Source: Anaerolineae bacterium (GTDB lineage Bacteria > Chloroflexota > Anaerolineae > Aggregatilineales > J027). From it: DNA of 64,000 nucleotides. Position numbers and translations under genes: made by a program. Location: positions 34,198 through 98,197 of the forward strand of contig JAIOHL010000083.1 in NCBI GenBank assembly GCA_019913005.1, in the 5' to 3' direction. The notes under the pieces are model-generated. The model was not told where the DNA came from. It saw only the letters and a list, made by a program, of their open reading frames with translations, and made no database searches. Below, piece by piece: positions 18,527-28,198 of the stretch (position 1 is its first letter; each line of letters opens with the position of its first letter).

Positions 18527-19948
18527 CTAAACAGCAGCTTGGTGGATGTGTTTTCGTAGGTCTTCGACTTCGCGGCGCATATCGGTATTGGTTTCAATTT
18601 CTTCGGCGACCTTCTTATATCCATGTACCATTGTGCTGTGGTTGCGTCCACCAAAGGCATCACCAATTTCCGGCCATGAGGCTTGGGTTTCCTCACGTGC
18701 CAGATAAATTGCCAACTGCCGGATATAGCTGACATCTTTGGTACGCCGTTTGCTCAGGATGTCATCCAGCGACAATTGATAAAAACGCGCCGTCGCCTGC
18801 AAAACATCGCTCAGGCTGATCTGGCGCTTCACGGCAAACATATCACGGCGCGGCAACGCATTGGGCACGGGGATGCTGCCTTGTTTTTCGGCCAATATCT
18901 GTTCCGCAATTTCGATAGTTAAATGATTGCCCATCAGTGTTTTATAGGCCAACACTTGGGTGAGCGTGCCTTCCAAATCGCGGATACTGGCATAGGTATA
19001 GCTGGCAATTAGATGGGCGATTTCATGGGGCAGGGGGTGGCCCTTCATTTCCGACTTATCATTCAATATCGCCAAACGGGTTTCATAGGAAGGGGTTAAA
19101 ATTTCGACCTGCAACCCCCATTCAAACCGCGAACGTAACCGATCATCCAGCCCTTTGATCGCCTGTGGTCGTCGGTCAGAGGCAATCACAACCTGTTTGC
19201 CTTGTTCACGCAGGGTATTAAACGTATGGAAGAATTCTTCCTGTGTGCTGTCTTTGCCCGCCATAAACTGCACATCATCAATCAGCAGTACATCCACCCC
19301 GCGATAATAGTCACGGAAATCAGAGGTGGTCTTGCCCCGTATCGCCTCCACCAAATTGTTCATGAACTGCTCGGAGGTGGCATACAACACTCTGAGGCCA
19401 CGCTGACGACACGCATTACCAATCGCGTGCAGCAAATGGGTTTTCCCAAGCCCTGAATTTCCATATATGTAGAGTGGGTTATAGACCTGCCCCGGGTTGA
19501 TCGAAACGGCTTGGGCAGCAGCTTGGGCCATTTGATTGCTGGGGCCAACCACAAAATTCTCGAACGTATACGCCGAATTTAACTGGGGATTCCAGTCATC
19601 CGTCGGTGGCGCTTCCTCTACATAAATTGAACTGTAATGGAGTTCCGTCGAATCTTCCGATCCGCTGGACCGAGTATCATCGTCATAGAACTCGCGGCTT
19701 GGGCGATTCTGTACCACAAACTGAATCTCGACCTGCTCATGAAATACCGAACATAAGGTGTGTTTAACAGCCCGATAGAGCTTTTGCTCCAGCCAGTCTT
19801 TGGCATATCCATTCCGCACGCGAACCGTAAAGACCTTATCGTCATACGATAGGAATTTGGCATCGCGCAGCCATGTATCGTAGGTGCTGCGGTGGAGTTG
19901 TAGTTGGAGTTGGCCTAACGCTGCAAGCCAAGCATCTTCAGGTTTCAT
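18527..19948 (-). CDS. dnaA: Chromosomal replication initiator DnaA
   Basis: Binds origin DNA and opens it in the ATP form. The 473-residue protein has domain I (KPEDAWLAALGQLQLQLHRS), a short acidic linker and the AAA+ domain with Walker A GNSGLGKTH (about residues 163-171). Walker B is LLIDDVQFMAGK. Domain IV has the DNA-binding signature DAFGGRNHSTMVHGYKKV. The ATG at 19948 gives the conventional domain I start; a TTG at 19987 would add 13 atypical residues. dnaN does not follow; the ECF sigma gene lies downstream instead. The 0.7-kb upstream region is gene-free. Confidence 0.96.
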   Translation of the reverse strand: MKPEDAWLAALGQLQLQLHRSTYDTWLRDAKFLSYDDKVFTVRVRNGYAKDWLEQKLYRAVKHTLCSVFHEQVEIQFVVQNRPSREFYDDDTRSSGSEDSTELHYSSIYVEEAPPTDDWNPQLNSAYTFENFVVGPSNQMAQAAAQAVSINPGQVYNPLYIYGNSGLGKTHLLHAIGNACRQRGLRVLYATSEQFMNNLVEAIRGKTTSDFRDYYRGVDVLLIDDVQFMAGKDSTQEEFFHTFNTLREQGKQVVIASDRRPQAIKGLDDRLRSRFEWGLQVEILTPSYETRLAILNDKSEMKGHPLPHEIAHLIASYTYASIRDLEGTLTQVLAYKTLMGNHLTIEIAEQILAEKQGSIPVPNALPRRDMFAVKRQISLSDVLQATARFYQLSLDDILSKRRTKDVSYIRQLAIYLAREETQASWPEIGDAFGGRNHSTMVHGYKKVAEEIETNTDMRREVEDLRKHIHQAAV

Positions 19949-20664
19949 CACACCGTACTCGATATTAGATAGCAAAAATATAAACAAGTCGTCTCAGCAG
20001 CAGGCAAATAGATAGATACCCACTCTTAATAAGGTGGTTAAGCAACTTATAGTTGGCGCTTGCCGAGTGCTTTTTTGACCGGATACAGGGAGTGAATGAG
20101 GCCAATATGTGGATTCTAGGCTCAAGAAGATTGGGAAAGTTGAGCCTTGGGGTTGCCTCTCATCGGTTCACTCCGAAAAGTTTAAATGATTTTACCATTC
20201 ACACTGAAAAGGGGCAACAGATTGGGGGGGCAGATTGCTAGATTTTTGAATTTTTTAAGGTAACAGCACTAGTCCTATAAAATGAATTCGTTCTTTTTTC
20301 ACAACAGACCAAATGTTCGCTATTCTAGCACAATAGCACCCCCCATATATGGTGGTATAGGGTAGGTCAACACCCACCTGTGGGAGTTAGGTTAAGTAAA
20401 ATTTATATAACTCTCCACAACCTTAAATTTTTCACCTACCCCCAACTTCCCCCTTGACTAACATAGAAATGGTGTTCAAGCCCTAACTGCCCAGACCAAG
20501 AATTTTGTCAAAATATCCATATCTATCTATGCTTTTAAGCATATTAAACAGATGACACACATCACTACTTAATTACCCTCTATTGGTCAGGGCTTTAAGT
20601 CGTTATATACTCACTTTGAACACTGTTTTAATCGTTGAATAAATAGAAGAAATCAGGCAAGCAC
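19949..20664. other. Gene-free region between dnaA and spoVS, weak oriC candidate
   Basis: 716 bases without a convincing gene, AT-rich, between divergently transcribed dnaA and spoVS. DnaA-box-like sites are only partial: ATGTGGATT at 20107 and CTCTCCACA near 20411 match 7 of 9 bases of TTATCCACA. An inverted repeat AGGCTCAA (20118-20125) / TTGAGCCT (20140-20147) and AT-rich runs near 20395-20410 are present. Location argues for an origin, but box quality argues against. Confidence 0.35.
20616..20645 (+). promoter_or_regulatory. Possible spoVS promoter
   Basis: TTGAAC (20616-20621) and TAAATA (20640-20645) are separated by 18 bases and lie about 20 bases before the ATG. Confidence 0.3.
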
Positions 20665-20988
20665 ATGGACGCGCTACATTCAACCCACCCATTTGAAGAA
20701 CATCTTACAGACGACCTTAGTCAATCCGGCCTGATTAAAGTCTCTGCCCACTCCCGCTCAACGGCTGTGGCGGGTGCAATTGCAGGGGTAATCCGGGAAC
20801 ACCATCGTGCCGAAATTCAAGCGATTGGCGCAGGAGCGGTCTATCAAACCGTCAAAGCCATCGCCATCGCCCGCAACTACCTTGCTGAAGAATATACCAT
20901 TACTGGCATTCCGATCTTCACTGAGGTTATGATTAACGGTCAAGAGCGCACTGCTATCCGTTTCATCATGGAAGGCACAGCCTGCTAA
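20665..20988 (+). CDS. spoVS: SpoVS-family protein
   Basis: A small Alba-like protein of 107 residues. Family signature: LIKVSAHSRSTAVAGAIAGV, then AEIQAIGAGAVYQTVKAIAIA and the end GQERTAIRFI. In Bacillus subtilis SpoVS affects sporulation and septation; homologues are widespread in non-sporulating phyla including Chloroflexota and Deinococcota, where the role is unclear. A 20-residue N-terminal extension precedes the domain. It is divergent from dnaA and is followed six bases later by a PHP phosphoesterase gene, so the two probably form an operon. Confidence 0.9.
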   Translation: MDALHSTHPFEEHLTDDLSQSGLIKVSAHSRSTAVAGAIAGVIREHHRAEIQAIGAGAVYQTVKAIAIARNYLAEEYTITGIPIFTEVMINGQERTAIRFIMEGTAC

Positions 20989-20993
20989 ATACA

Positions 20994-21851
20994 GTGGATA
21001 AGACAACGACATCGCAGCTACTCATTGACCTACATATGCACAGTACAGCCTCCGACGGTATATTTTCGCCATCGGAGGTTGTTCATACCGCGATTACATG
21101 TGGCCTGCACGTCATCGCCCTAACCGACCACGACACCACCAACGGTGTGTTGACAGCACAGACCGCCGCCAGCCAAACCCCACTCCAAGTCATCCCCGGC
21201 ATCGAAATAGGCTGTGAGGATGCCCTCCGCACTATTGATATTTTGGGCTACTTCATTGACCTTCAAAATGAAGATTTTCAGAACCAATTGATTGACATCC
21301 GCACCTATCGAGAACGACGGGCCGAACTGATTGTTGAGAAATTGGCGCGGTTGGGCGTCAATATTTCATTGGAGCGCGTCCACGCGATTTCCGAAGGTGC
21401 GGCCATCACCCGCCCGCATATTGCCCGTGTTATGGTTGAGAAAGGCATCGTGCCCGATAACCAGACGGCTTTTAATCGCTATCTTGCGAATGATGCCCCG
21501 GCCTATGTGCCGCGTTTCCGACTGACCATCCCCGAAGCCATTACGATGATTCATCAGGCAGGTGGGGCAGCAGTCTTGGCGCACCCCGGACGTTATGCCA
21601 GCCCGACCAAAGTCATTGGCGAGGCAATCGTGGCAGGCGTGGACGGCCTCGAAGTCTATTATCCCGACCATGCCCCCGAATTCCGCCAGCAGATACTCAA
21701 GATCGCCGCCGAAAACAGCTTGATTGCGACAGGCGGCAGCGATTTCCACCACCCCGAAAATGGCACGATTCGTATGGGCATCGAAGCAACCAACATGCCC
21801 ACCGACACCCTATCGAAACTCCGCGAACGCGCTACCCGCTATTCGGCTTGA
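20994..21851 (+). CDS. PHP-domain phosphoesterase, RNase AM / YciV-like
   Basis: The 285-residue protein has the four PHP metal motifs: IDLHMHSTASDG (HxH), ALTDHDTT, an internal EIGCED plus LAHPGRY, and the late TGGSDFHHP. Proteins of this type (E. coli YciV/RNase AM, Chromobacterium amidohydrolase-like PHP) hydrolyse 3',5'-nucleoside bisphosphates or trim 5' ends of RNA. Start: GTG at 20994; the next ATG lies inside the HxH motif and would destroy it. It follows spoVS with a 5-base gap. Confidence 0.85.
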   Translation: MDKTTTSQLLIDLHMHSTASDGIFSPSEVVHTAITCGLHVIALTDHDTTNGVLTAQTAASQTPLQVIPGIEIGCEDALRTIDILGYFIDLQNEDFQNQLIDIRTYRERRAELIVEKLARLGVNISLERVHAISEGAAITRPHIARVMVEKGIVPDNQTAFNRYLANDAPAYVPRFRLTIPEAITMIHQAGGAAVLAHPGRYASPTKVIGEAIVAGVDGLEVYYPDHAPEFRQQILKIAAENSLIATGGSDFHHPENGTIRMGIEATNMPTDTLSKLRERATRYSA

Positions 21852-21883
21852 CATATTTTCGCCCACACGTTCTAATTGCCAAT

Positions 21884-22330
21884 TTACTCACTATCGCGCA
21901 ATTGGCTTCGCACCGCCATTAAAATCTGCCCTAGTTTATTTTGCCCACTGCCATTCCGACCCGCCCCCCAATAGTAATCTGTCGGGGCGTTCTCGATTAA
22001 CTCCTCATCGCCTGTTGCCAGCAGCTTTTCGCGCAGGCTGGCATGGGTCTGGAATTTTTTCAACACAGCCTGCCGCATGATTTCATCCTTCGCCGTATCC
22101 CAATCGGCTCGAATCGGATGTTCACGGCTACGTCCCAATGTTTTGGCCTGTTTGGGGGTTTTCACTAACCGTATTTTTTCGGCATAAGGCGGATCGGTCT
22201 CCACAAATTTCTGCGCTTGAAAATAATGCTCCACTGTCGGCCAATAGACCCTATCCAACTCAAAGCCATGCGCCGAAAAATTGGATAGATAAGCGTATTC
22301 ATCCATATTGGAATAAAAATAGATGGGCAT
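21884..22330 (-). CDS. NADAR / YbiA-like N-glycosidase-fold protein
   Basis: The 148-residue protein matches the NADAR (RibX/YbiA) family: LSNFSAHGFE, WPTVEHYFQAQKF, RADWDTAKDEIMRQAVLKKF, LLATGDEELIE and YWGAGRNGSGQNKLGQIL. Members cleave glycosidic bonds in early riboflavin intermediates or in ADP-ribosylated or NAD-derived substrates. The Met at 22330 with GGGAG just upstream gives the normal length; the longer reading from 22420 adds 30 residues not typical of the family. No riboflavin gene is near, so a clean-up role is possible. Confidence 0.85.
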   Translation of the reverse strand: MPIYFYSNMDEYAYLSNFSAHGFELDRVYWPTVEHYFQAQKFVETDPPYAEKIRLVKTPKQAKTLGRSREHPIRADWDTAKDEIMRQAVLKKFQTHASLREKLLATGDEELIENAPTDYYWGAGRNGSGQNKLGQILMAVRSQLRDSE

Positions 22331-22442
22331 CGTCTCCCTTTGTCCTTTTCCAAAATCTATCTTTCTGAAAGTTTTACCCCGCGTTATAGTATAAGTGTTT
22401 AGGTGTAAGCCGCTTCCCATTTTAAAAAGTTAAATAGGCCCT

Positions 22443-24194
22443 ATGTTGACTTCAGTTTCAGCCGATACCCAAGCCAATATTTTGAAGGCCCAAACGCTGC
22501 GAGGTCGTCCTGCCTCGAGCCATTTGGTGCCCTATCGTAATATCCGTCACGTGCTCGAAAATCGGGCAATGGAATCCCCCGCTAAGGTATTTCTCATTCA
22601 TTATGACAAAGACGGCCAGCGTGAGGAAATCACCTACGCCGAGTTGAATACCCGTATCAATCAGACCGCCAATGTCTTGCTGCGTTTGGGGGTCAAACGG
22701 GGGGATCGGGTGGCGACCATCGGATACAACCACAGCGACACCGTCATTATTTATTTTGCCTGTTGGAAGATTGGGGCTGCCGTCGCTCCACAAAATGTCG
22801 CCGAAGATGACCGACGCATTGCCTTTATTTTACGCAACAGCGAGGCCGTTGTCTGCCTAGTGCGCGAGGAATATTTAGAACGCGCCGAGGCCATTATTCA
22901 CGGCACGGAGGAAGGGCTTGGGGCAACCAATGTGCGTCAGATCATTCAGGTCGGCGGCTCAAAACGACCTCAATATGACCGCCTGCAAGATTTATTCACC
23001 TCCCAGACCGACCTTGACGCCCCCGACGCGACCACATTGGATGATGAAAGCCTCTTGGTCTACACCAGCGGGACGACAGGTGCGCCCAAAGGTGTCGTAC
23101 TGACTCAATACCAGATGCTGGTAGATGCCTATGGAATTTCCGCTGCACAGGGTTTGACGGGCAATCAGCGTACAATGGCAGTGCTGCCCATTCATCATGT
23201 CAACGGCACAATCGTCACCCTCATCACGCCCTTGTTTATCGGCGGCAGCACGGTGTTGAATCGGGCCTATAGTTCCCATCATTTCTGGGAGCGTATCGCC
23301 ACAGAAAAGGTCAATATGGTCAGTGTCGTGCCAACCCTGCTGCAATTTTGCTGCGAATATGCCGACGAGCAGGCGGCGAAGGGCGAAAGCATCTTCGGGC
23401 CGAATGTCGCCCGTGAGGATTTAAGTCATTTTCGACACCTGACCTGCGGTGCGGGCACGTTGGCAGTGCAGTTGGCAAAACGTTTTGAAAATCAATTTGG
23501 CTTCAAGATTTTGCATGGCTATGGCTTGAGCGAAACCACTTGCTATAGCTGCTTTTTGCCGATTGAATTGGATTGGCAGACCCATCAACATTGGATGCAG
23601 GATTACGGCTATCCGAGCATCGGCGTGCCCATTTCTACCAACGAGATGGCGATTTTTGATGCCAGTGGTAATGGTCAAGAATTGGGGCCGGGGGAGCGCG
23701 GCGAAATCTGCATCCGGGGGCATAACGTCATGAAGTATTATTATCAGCGCTCTGATGCCAACACCGAAACGTTTAAATTCGGCTGGTTTCGCAGCGGAGA
23801 TGAGGGGTTTTTTGAGGTAGATGACAAAGGCCGTCGTTTCTTTTTCATCACCGGACGCCTCAAGGAATTGATTAATCGGGGTGGGGTCAAGTTTAGCCCA
23901 TTTGATATTGAAGAAATCTTGCTGCAAATCCCCGGTGTTAAGGTCGGCCTTGCGGTAGCCTTTGAAAATGATTATTACGGCGAGGAGGTCGGGGCCTATA
24001 TCGTTTTGCAGGAGGGCGCAACCCTAACCGACGCCACTATTTTGAGCTACTGCCGCGAAAAGATGTCGTTTGAGAAAGGCCCGAAGGTGATAGTCTTTGG
24101 AACAGAAATCCCAGTCACGACGACGGGTAAATATCAGCGGCTCAAACTGCGTGACCTATTTGCCCAATGGAAATCTGTCCAGTTTAAAAAATAA
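22443..24194 (+). CDS. Acyl-CoA synthetase (AMP-forming, ANL superfamily)
   Basis: The 583-residue enzyme activates a carboxylic acid with ATP to the adenylate and then the CoA thioester. Core motifs: LLVYTSGTTGAPKGVVLT (A3, ATP loop), LHGYGLSETTCYS (A5), WFRSGDEGFFEVDDKGRRFFF (A7/A8) and the C-terminal catalytic Lys region VTTTGKYQRLKLRDL (A10). The acyl substrate cannot be told by eye; the next gene, an acyl-CoA dehydrogenase 45 bases downstream, suggests a fatty or branched acid degraded by beta-oxidation. It is divergent from the NADAR gene. Confidence 0.9.
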   Translation: MLTSVSADTQANILKAQTLRGRPASSHLVPYRNIRHVLENRAMESPAKVFLIHYDKDGQREEITYAELNTRINQTANVLLRLGVKRGDRVATIGYNHSDTVIIYFACWKIGAAVAPQNVAEDDRRIAFILRNSEAVVCLVREEYLERAEAIIHGTEEGLGATNVRQIIQVGGSKRPQYDRLQDLFTSQTDLDAPDATTLDDESLLVYTSGTTGAPKGVVLTQYQMLVDAYGISAAQGLTGNQRTMAVLPIHHVNGTIVTLITPLFIGGSTVLNRAYSSHHFWERIATEKVNMVSVVPTLLQFCCEYADEQAAKGESIFGPNVAREDLSHFRHLTCGAGTLAVQLAKRFENQFGFKILHGYGLSETTCYSCFLPIELDWQTHQHWMQDYGYPSIGVPISTNEMAIFDASGNGQELGPGERGEICIRGHNVMKYYYQRSDANTETFKFGWFRSGDEGFFEVDDKGRRFFFITGRLKELINRGGVKFSPFDIEEILLQIPGVKVGLAVAFENDYYGEEVGAYIVLQEGATLTDATILSYCREKMSFEKGPKVIVFGTEIPVTTTGKYQRLKLRDLFAQWKSVQFKK

Positions 24195-24238
24195 CGGATT
24201 GGGCTGCCAGCTAAATATAAATAAGGAGAAACCCTTCC

Positions 24239-25399
24239 ATGTATTTTGAATTAACCGAAGAACAGCGCATGTATCAAGAGGCTGTGCGTGATTTTTGTGA
24301 CCGCGAACTTGCTCCTTATGCGGCGCAGGTGGATCAGACAGGTGAAATGCGCTGGGAGGCCATCCGCAAAATGCCCCAATTGGGACTGACCGGCTTGCAA
24401 GTCCCTGAAGACTTTGGTGGCGCTGGCCTTGATTCGATTTCGGCGGCGATTGCAATTGAAGAAGTGGGGCGGGCCTGTGGGTCAACCGGGCTATCGCTGG
24501 CGGCGCACAACGGCCTATGCTGTTTCCCGATTAGTCGCTGGGGCACATCCGAGCAAAAATCAAAGTATCTGCCGCGCCTGACTTCCGGTGAAGTATTGGG
24601 GGCGTTGGCCTTAACTGAGCCAAATGCCGGATCGGATTTGGTTGGCGGGGTACGTACTTCGGCGGTCAAAGAGGGCGATTCGTGGATTATTGATGGGCAT
24701 AAGGCATGGATTACCAACCCCAAATATGCCCCAGTCATCATTACCCTGACCCGCACTGATAAAAACGCCGGAGCAAAGGGCTTCTGTATGCTGCTGGTCG
24801 AACCCCAGTATGAAGGCGTGACAGTGCATCATCCGGAAAAGAAAATGGGCCTCAAGGGGTCGCCGACGCAACAAATCACCTACGACAATGTGCGGGTACC
24901 GATTGTCGAGGGTACATTGGGGGAGGAGGGTAAAGGTTTTCACCAAACAATGGAAACTTTGGACGGGGGCCGTATCAGCATCGGGGCATTGAGTGTGGGT
25001 TTGGCTCAGGCCGCTTTTGAAGCCGCCATGAAATATGCCGCCGAACGGGAGGCCTTTGGGAGCAAAATTACCCAGTTCCAAGCCATCCAATGGATGATCG
25101 CCGACGCTGCTCTTGAAATTGAAGCGGCCCGTTTGATGGTCTATCGTGCAGCATGGCTCAAAGATCAGGGTAAAAATTTCACCAAAGAAGCGGCCATGGC
25201 TAAATTGATGGCCTCGGAGGTGGCGGAAAAAGTCAGCTTCAACGCCATCCAAATTCACGGTTCGTATGGCTACAGCCAAGAATTTCCAGTCGAACGTATT
25301 TATCGTGACCAGCGCCTCATGACGATTGGTGAAGGTACGAGCCAAATTCAACGTTTGGTCATTGCCCGCCGCGTCTTGCAAGAATACGGACTGGGTTAA
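24239..25399 (+). CDS. Acyl-CoA dehydrogenase
   Basis: A flavoprotein of 386 residues that inserts the alpha-beta double bond in acyl-CoA and passes electrons to ETF. Seen: ALTEPNAGSDL (FAD/substrate loop), KAWITNPKYA, ERISIGA-type segment GGRISIGALSVGLAQAA, REAFGSKITQFQAIQ, and the catalytic Glu in LMTIGEGTSQIQRLVI near the end. A strong AAGGAG site precedes the ATG. It follows the acyl-CoA synthetase as a two-gene catabolic unit, with a GC-rich hairpin after the stop codon. Confidence 0.93.
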   Translation: MYFELTEEQRMYQEAVRDFCDRELAPYAAQVDQTGEMRWEAIRKMPQLGLTGLQVPEDFGGAGLDSISAAIAIEEVGRACGSTGLSLAAHNGLCCFPISRWGTSEQKSKYLPRLTSGEVLGALALTEPNAGSDLVGGVRTSAVKEGDSWIIDGHKAWITNPKYAPVIITLTRTDKNAGAKGFCMLLVEPQYEGVTVHHPEKKMGLKGSPTQQITYDNVRVPIVEGTLGEEGKGFHQTMETLDGGRISIGALSVGLAQAAFEAAMKYAAEREAFGSKITQFQAIQWMIADAALEIEAARLMVYRAAWLKDQGKNFTKEAAMAKLMASEVAEKVSFNAIQIHGSYGYSQEFPVERIYRDQRLMTIGEGTSQIQRLVIARRVLQEYGLG

Positions 25400-25424
25400 T
25401 CTGAACAATTGTTGACATAATTCG

Positions 25425-25452
25425 ATGGGGTGGGAAACATAACCCGCCCTAT
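25425..25452 (+). terminator. Hairpin after the acyl-CoA dehydrogenase gene
   Basis: ATGGGGTGGG-(8)-CCCGCCCTAT forms a 10-bp stem with two G-T pairs, followed by CCCATTT. A weak terminator. Confidence 0.45.
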
Positions 25453-25539
25453 CCCATTTACAAATTTTTGGCTTCAAAAGACACCTTCGCCAAAGTCATC
25501 AATTCTTCGCCAACTGTTATGCCTCTCTATTAATATTTC

Positions 25540-25568
25540 TTGACATGCCATAGTCAAGCGAATACAAT
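25540..25568 (+). promoter_or_regulatory. Near-consensus sigma-70 promoter of the yceD-rpoD operon
   Basis: TTGACA (25540-25545), an exact 17-base spacer, and TACAAT (25563-25568). The leader to the GTG at 25701 is about 125 bases. It is the best promoter seen in the window and suits constitutive expression of the housekeeping sigma factor. The rest of the 301-base gap from 25400 holds only the hairpin above and this leader. Confidence 0.75.
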
Positions 25569-25700
25569 TAGGCTATACACTTTTCAGATGTTCGACACGC
25601 AGTATCACTACGGGCGAAAATCTTTATTTTTTGTTCTACTCGTAACCCCAAAATGGTTGTCGGCAACGTTCGTTTGGGGTGAATTACGCAGGAGGCTTGA

Positions 25701-26249
25701 GTGACTCAGACACCCAATACCGGCTATGTGAGTGCCAAAGTCCTGCGTATGAATGTTGGGTTTATCCTCGCAGAGACCAGTGGCTTTAGCCGCGAAACGG
25801 AATTTAATGTGCCCTCGCTTTTGAAGGTTTCAGATGATTTGATGTTGGGACACTTCTATGCAACGCTGCGTCTCTCCAAAACGCGGGATGGCTTGCTAAT
25901 TCAAGGCAATGTGCAAACCAGTGTATTTGATGAATGCTCCCGCTGTACCGACGAAGTTTCCATCCCGATCGAGTTTGAGATTGAAGAACTCTTTGCTACC
26001 AATGAAAATTTGGATACCCAGTACCGGGTAGATGAAACCGGGATTCTTGATCTCGCGCCGATTGTGCGGGAAGAAGCAATGCTGAATAAGCCCATGACCA
26101 CCCCTACCAATGAGGCGGGACGCTGCCTTTTTTGTAACCGAACCATGCGCGATGTGATGCGTGACAATGGTTTGCTGGACGATATTGATCCGCGTTTTGA
26201 AGCCCTTAAAGCACTGCGCGATCAAATGCAAGAAGATGACGAAAATTAG
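25701..26249 (+). CDS. YceD/DUF177 family protein
   Basis: The 182-residue protein has the family's two Cys pairs: DECSRC near residue 76 and GRCLFCNR near residue 141, with the acidic VDETGILDLAPIVREEAMLN between them. YceD-type proteins bind 23S rRNA and are usually coupled to rpmF (ribosomal protein L32). No rpmF follows here; rpoD does, after 44 bases. The GTG start has AGGAGG 6 bases upstream. The first 40 residues are less conserved in appearance. Confidence 0.85.
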   Translation: MTQTPNTGYVSAKVLRMNVGFILAETSGFSRETEFNVPSLLKVSDDLMLGHFYATLRLSKTRDGLLIQGNVQTSVFDECSRCTDEVSIPIEFEIEELFATNENLDTQYRVDETGILDLAPIVREEAMLNKPMTTPTNEAGRCLFCNRTMRDVMRDNGLLDDIDPRFEALKALRDQMQEDDEN

Positions 26250-26293
26250 CCAGTCATCATGAGTTCGTCGTAAAAAAACAATGAGGACTCCCT

Positions 26294-27448
26294 ATGTCTG
26301 ACGACCTGTTTGAAAATTTTGATACACAGGATCATGCTTCGCAGGAAGAAGAAGATATGCTGCCAGAGGTCGAGCAGGACGATGCCGAACCAATGGATGA
26401 TGTTTTTTTTGCGATGGATGAAAATGGTGAATTAACCGACGACGATTTTGATGACCTTGATGATTTAGATGAGTTTGATTTAGATGACCTCGAAGAGGAC
26501 GATGAGTTTGAGGACGAAGAATTTGATCTCACCGAGGTGTCGTCCGATGATACCGTCGGCCTCTATCTCAAGGAAATGGCGCGGGTTCCACTGCTAAGTA
26601 CCGAAGAAGAAATTTCATTGGCCCTACGCCTCGAAAAAGGCAAAGAGGCGAGTGATAAACTGGTCCGGTTGAATGGACACTGCCCTGAAGATGAACTGTT
26701 GAAGCTGACCGCGTTGGTAGATGATGGGCGCGAGGCCCGTGATCATTTGATTAAGGCCAATACGCGCTTGGTGGTCAGCATCGCCAAACGCTACATGGGG
26801 CGGGGTGTGCCATTTTTGGATCTGATCCAAGAGGGTAATCTTGGTTTAATGAAGGCCGTTGAAAAATTTGACTATAAACGCGGTTTCCGTTTTAGCACCT
26901 ATGCGACATGGTGGATTCGCCAAACCATCACGCGGGCGATTGCCGATCAAGGCCGCACCATTCGCGTTCCGGTGCATATGTCTGACCGCATCCGCCATTT
27001 GTATAAGACGGCCCGTGAGCTTGAACAGAAACATGGCCGTAAACCAACCCCTGAAGAAATTGCCCAAGAAATGGATTTGGAACCCCGCAAAGTCCAATGG
27101 ATGTTAAAAGTATCATGGCGTCCTCTAAGCCTTGAGCGCCCAGTGGGGGAGGATGAAGAAAGCGAACTCGGCAACTTCATCGAAGATTACACCATGCCGA
27201 CTCCGTTGCAAAGCGCCTATCAAAATCTGCTACGCGAAAAATTGGATGAGGTGCTGAGTACGCTGACCCCACGTGAGGCCCGGATATTGCGACTGCGATT
27301 CGGTCTACAAAATGGTCGTAGCTATACGCTAGAGGAAGTGGGGCAAAAATTTGGCTTGACCCGTGAACGGATTCGGCAGATTGAAGGTAAGGCCCTGCGC
27401 CGTCTGCGCCATCCACGCCGTTCACGCCAGCTTCGTGATTTTACATGA
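26294..27448 (+). CDS. rpoD: Primary RNA polymerase sigma factor (RpoD/SigA)
   Basis: A sigma-70 family factor of 384 residues. Residues 1-88 are a highly acidic Asp/Glu run in place of a normal region 1.1. Region 1.2 begins [20 protein letters not shown]. Region 2 has [20 protein letters not shown] and [17 protein letters not shown] (-10 recognition). Region 3 follows, and region 4 has [15 protein letters not shown] and the [22 protein letters not shown]. It is the second gene of an operon with yceD. The next gene starts 2 bases after its stop codon. Confidence 0.95.
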   Translation: MSDDLFENFDTQDHASQEEEDMLPEVEQDDAEPMDDVFFAMDENGELTDDDFDDLDDLDEFDLDDLEEDDEFEDEEFDLTEVSSDDTVGLYLKEMARVPLLSTEEEISLALRLEKGKEASDKLVRLNGHCPEDELLKLTALVDDGREARDHLIKANTRLVVSIAKRYMGRGVPFLDLIQEGNLGLMKAVEKFDYKRGFRFSTYATWWIRQTITRAIADQGRTIRVPVHMSDRIRHLYKTARELEQKHGRKPTPEEIAQEMDLEPRKVQWMLKVSWRPLSLERPVGEDEESELGNFIEDYTMPTPLQSAYQNLLREKLDEVLSTLTPREARILRLRFGLQNGRSYTLEEVGQKFGLTRERIRQIEGKALRRLRHPRRSRQLRDFT

Positions 27449-27449
27449 T

Positions 27450-28187
27450 ATGCGTTTGGCGATCATCTCTGATATTCATGGCAATTTGACGGCCCTTGAA
27501 ACGGCATTGGCAGATATTCGGGCTGCCTCGCCTGACCAGACACTTTTTTTGGGCGATATTGCGGATCGCGGCCCCCAACCGCACGAAGTTATCCAATGTG
27601 TGCAAAGCCTCAATTGTCCGGCGGTCATGGGCAACACCGATGACCTGCTGGTTGCTCCCCCTAGTGCTACTGAACTGAATAAACAGGTGGAAGTTCCGTT
27701 CTGGGGCATGATGCAATGGTGTCGTGCCCAATTAAGCGATGATGACCTTGTATTTATGCGGACATTCCAGCCGACACTAACGATCCCACTTGAAAATGGT
27801 CAAACATTGCTGTGCTATCATGGGTCGCCGCGTTCCAATATGGATCGGATTTGGGCCAATACGCCGGATGACGACCTTCAAGCGATGTTGGGGCAACAAA
27901 TCGCGCCGATTATGATTGGCGGGCATACCCATTTACCACTTTTTCGGCGACTGCATGACCAGATTATTTTGAATCCCGGTAGCATCGGTTTGGCATTTAC
28001 CCCGACTCCTGATGGACGTGAACTCAATAATAATCGGGCCGAGTATTTACTATTGACGGCGGAACGGGGACGGTTGAGTGTCGAATTTCGCCAAGTGGTG
28101 TACTCTTTAGATCACTACATCCAACTGGTGCAAAAGAATGGGATGCCCCATCAAGCGTGGTGGCTTCCTTTATGGCAAGAGGTATAA
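27450..28187 (+). CDS. Calcineurin-like metallophosphoesterase (YfcE/MJ0936 type)
   Basis: The 245-residue protein has the metal-binding motifs in order: SDIHGNLTAL (DxH), LGDIADRG (GDxxDRG), MGNTDD (GNxD), a histidine in LLCYHGSP, and IMIGGHTHLP (GHTH). It probably hydrolyses a phosphodiester or phosphomonoester; substrate unknown. The ATG at 27450 lies 2 bases after the rpoD stop, indicating coupled translation. The longer open frame upstream overlaps rpoD and is not used. Confidence 0.88.
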   Translation: MRLAIISDIHGNLTALETALADIRAASPDQTLFLGDIADRGPQPHEVIQCVQSLNCPAVMGNTDDLLVAPPSATELNKQVEVPFWGMMQWCRAQLSDDDLVFMRTFQPTLTIPLENGQTLLCYHGSPRSNMDRIWANTPDDDLQAMLGQQIAPIMIGGHTHLPLFRRLHDQIILNPGSIGLAFTPTPDGRELNNNRAEYLLLTAERGRLSVEFRQVVYSLDHYIQLVQKNGMPHQAWWLPLWQEV

Positions 28188-28198
28188 AAAATAACCAG

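Noticed and set aside
20994..21003. GTGGATAA, 8 of 9 match to a DnaA box
   Set aside because: It is the start codon region of the PHP gene, isolated from other boxes.
24611..25477. A 288-residue minus-strand ORF opposite the acyl-CoA dehydrogenase
   Set aside because: Shadow of a gene with full catalytic motifs.
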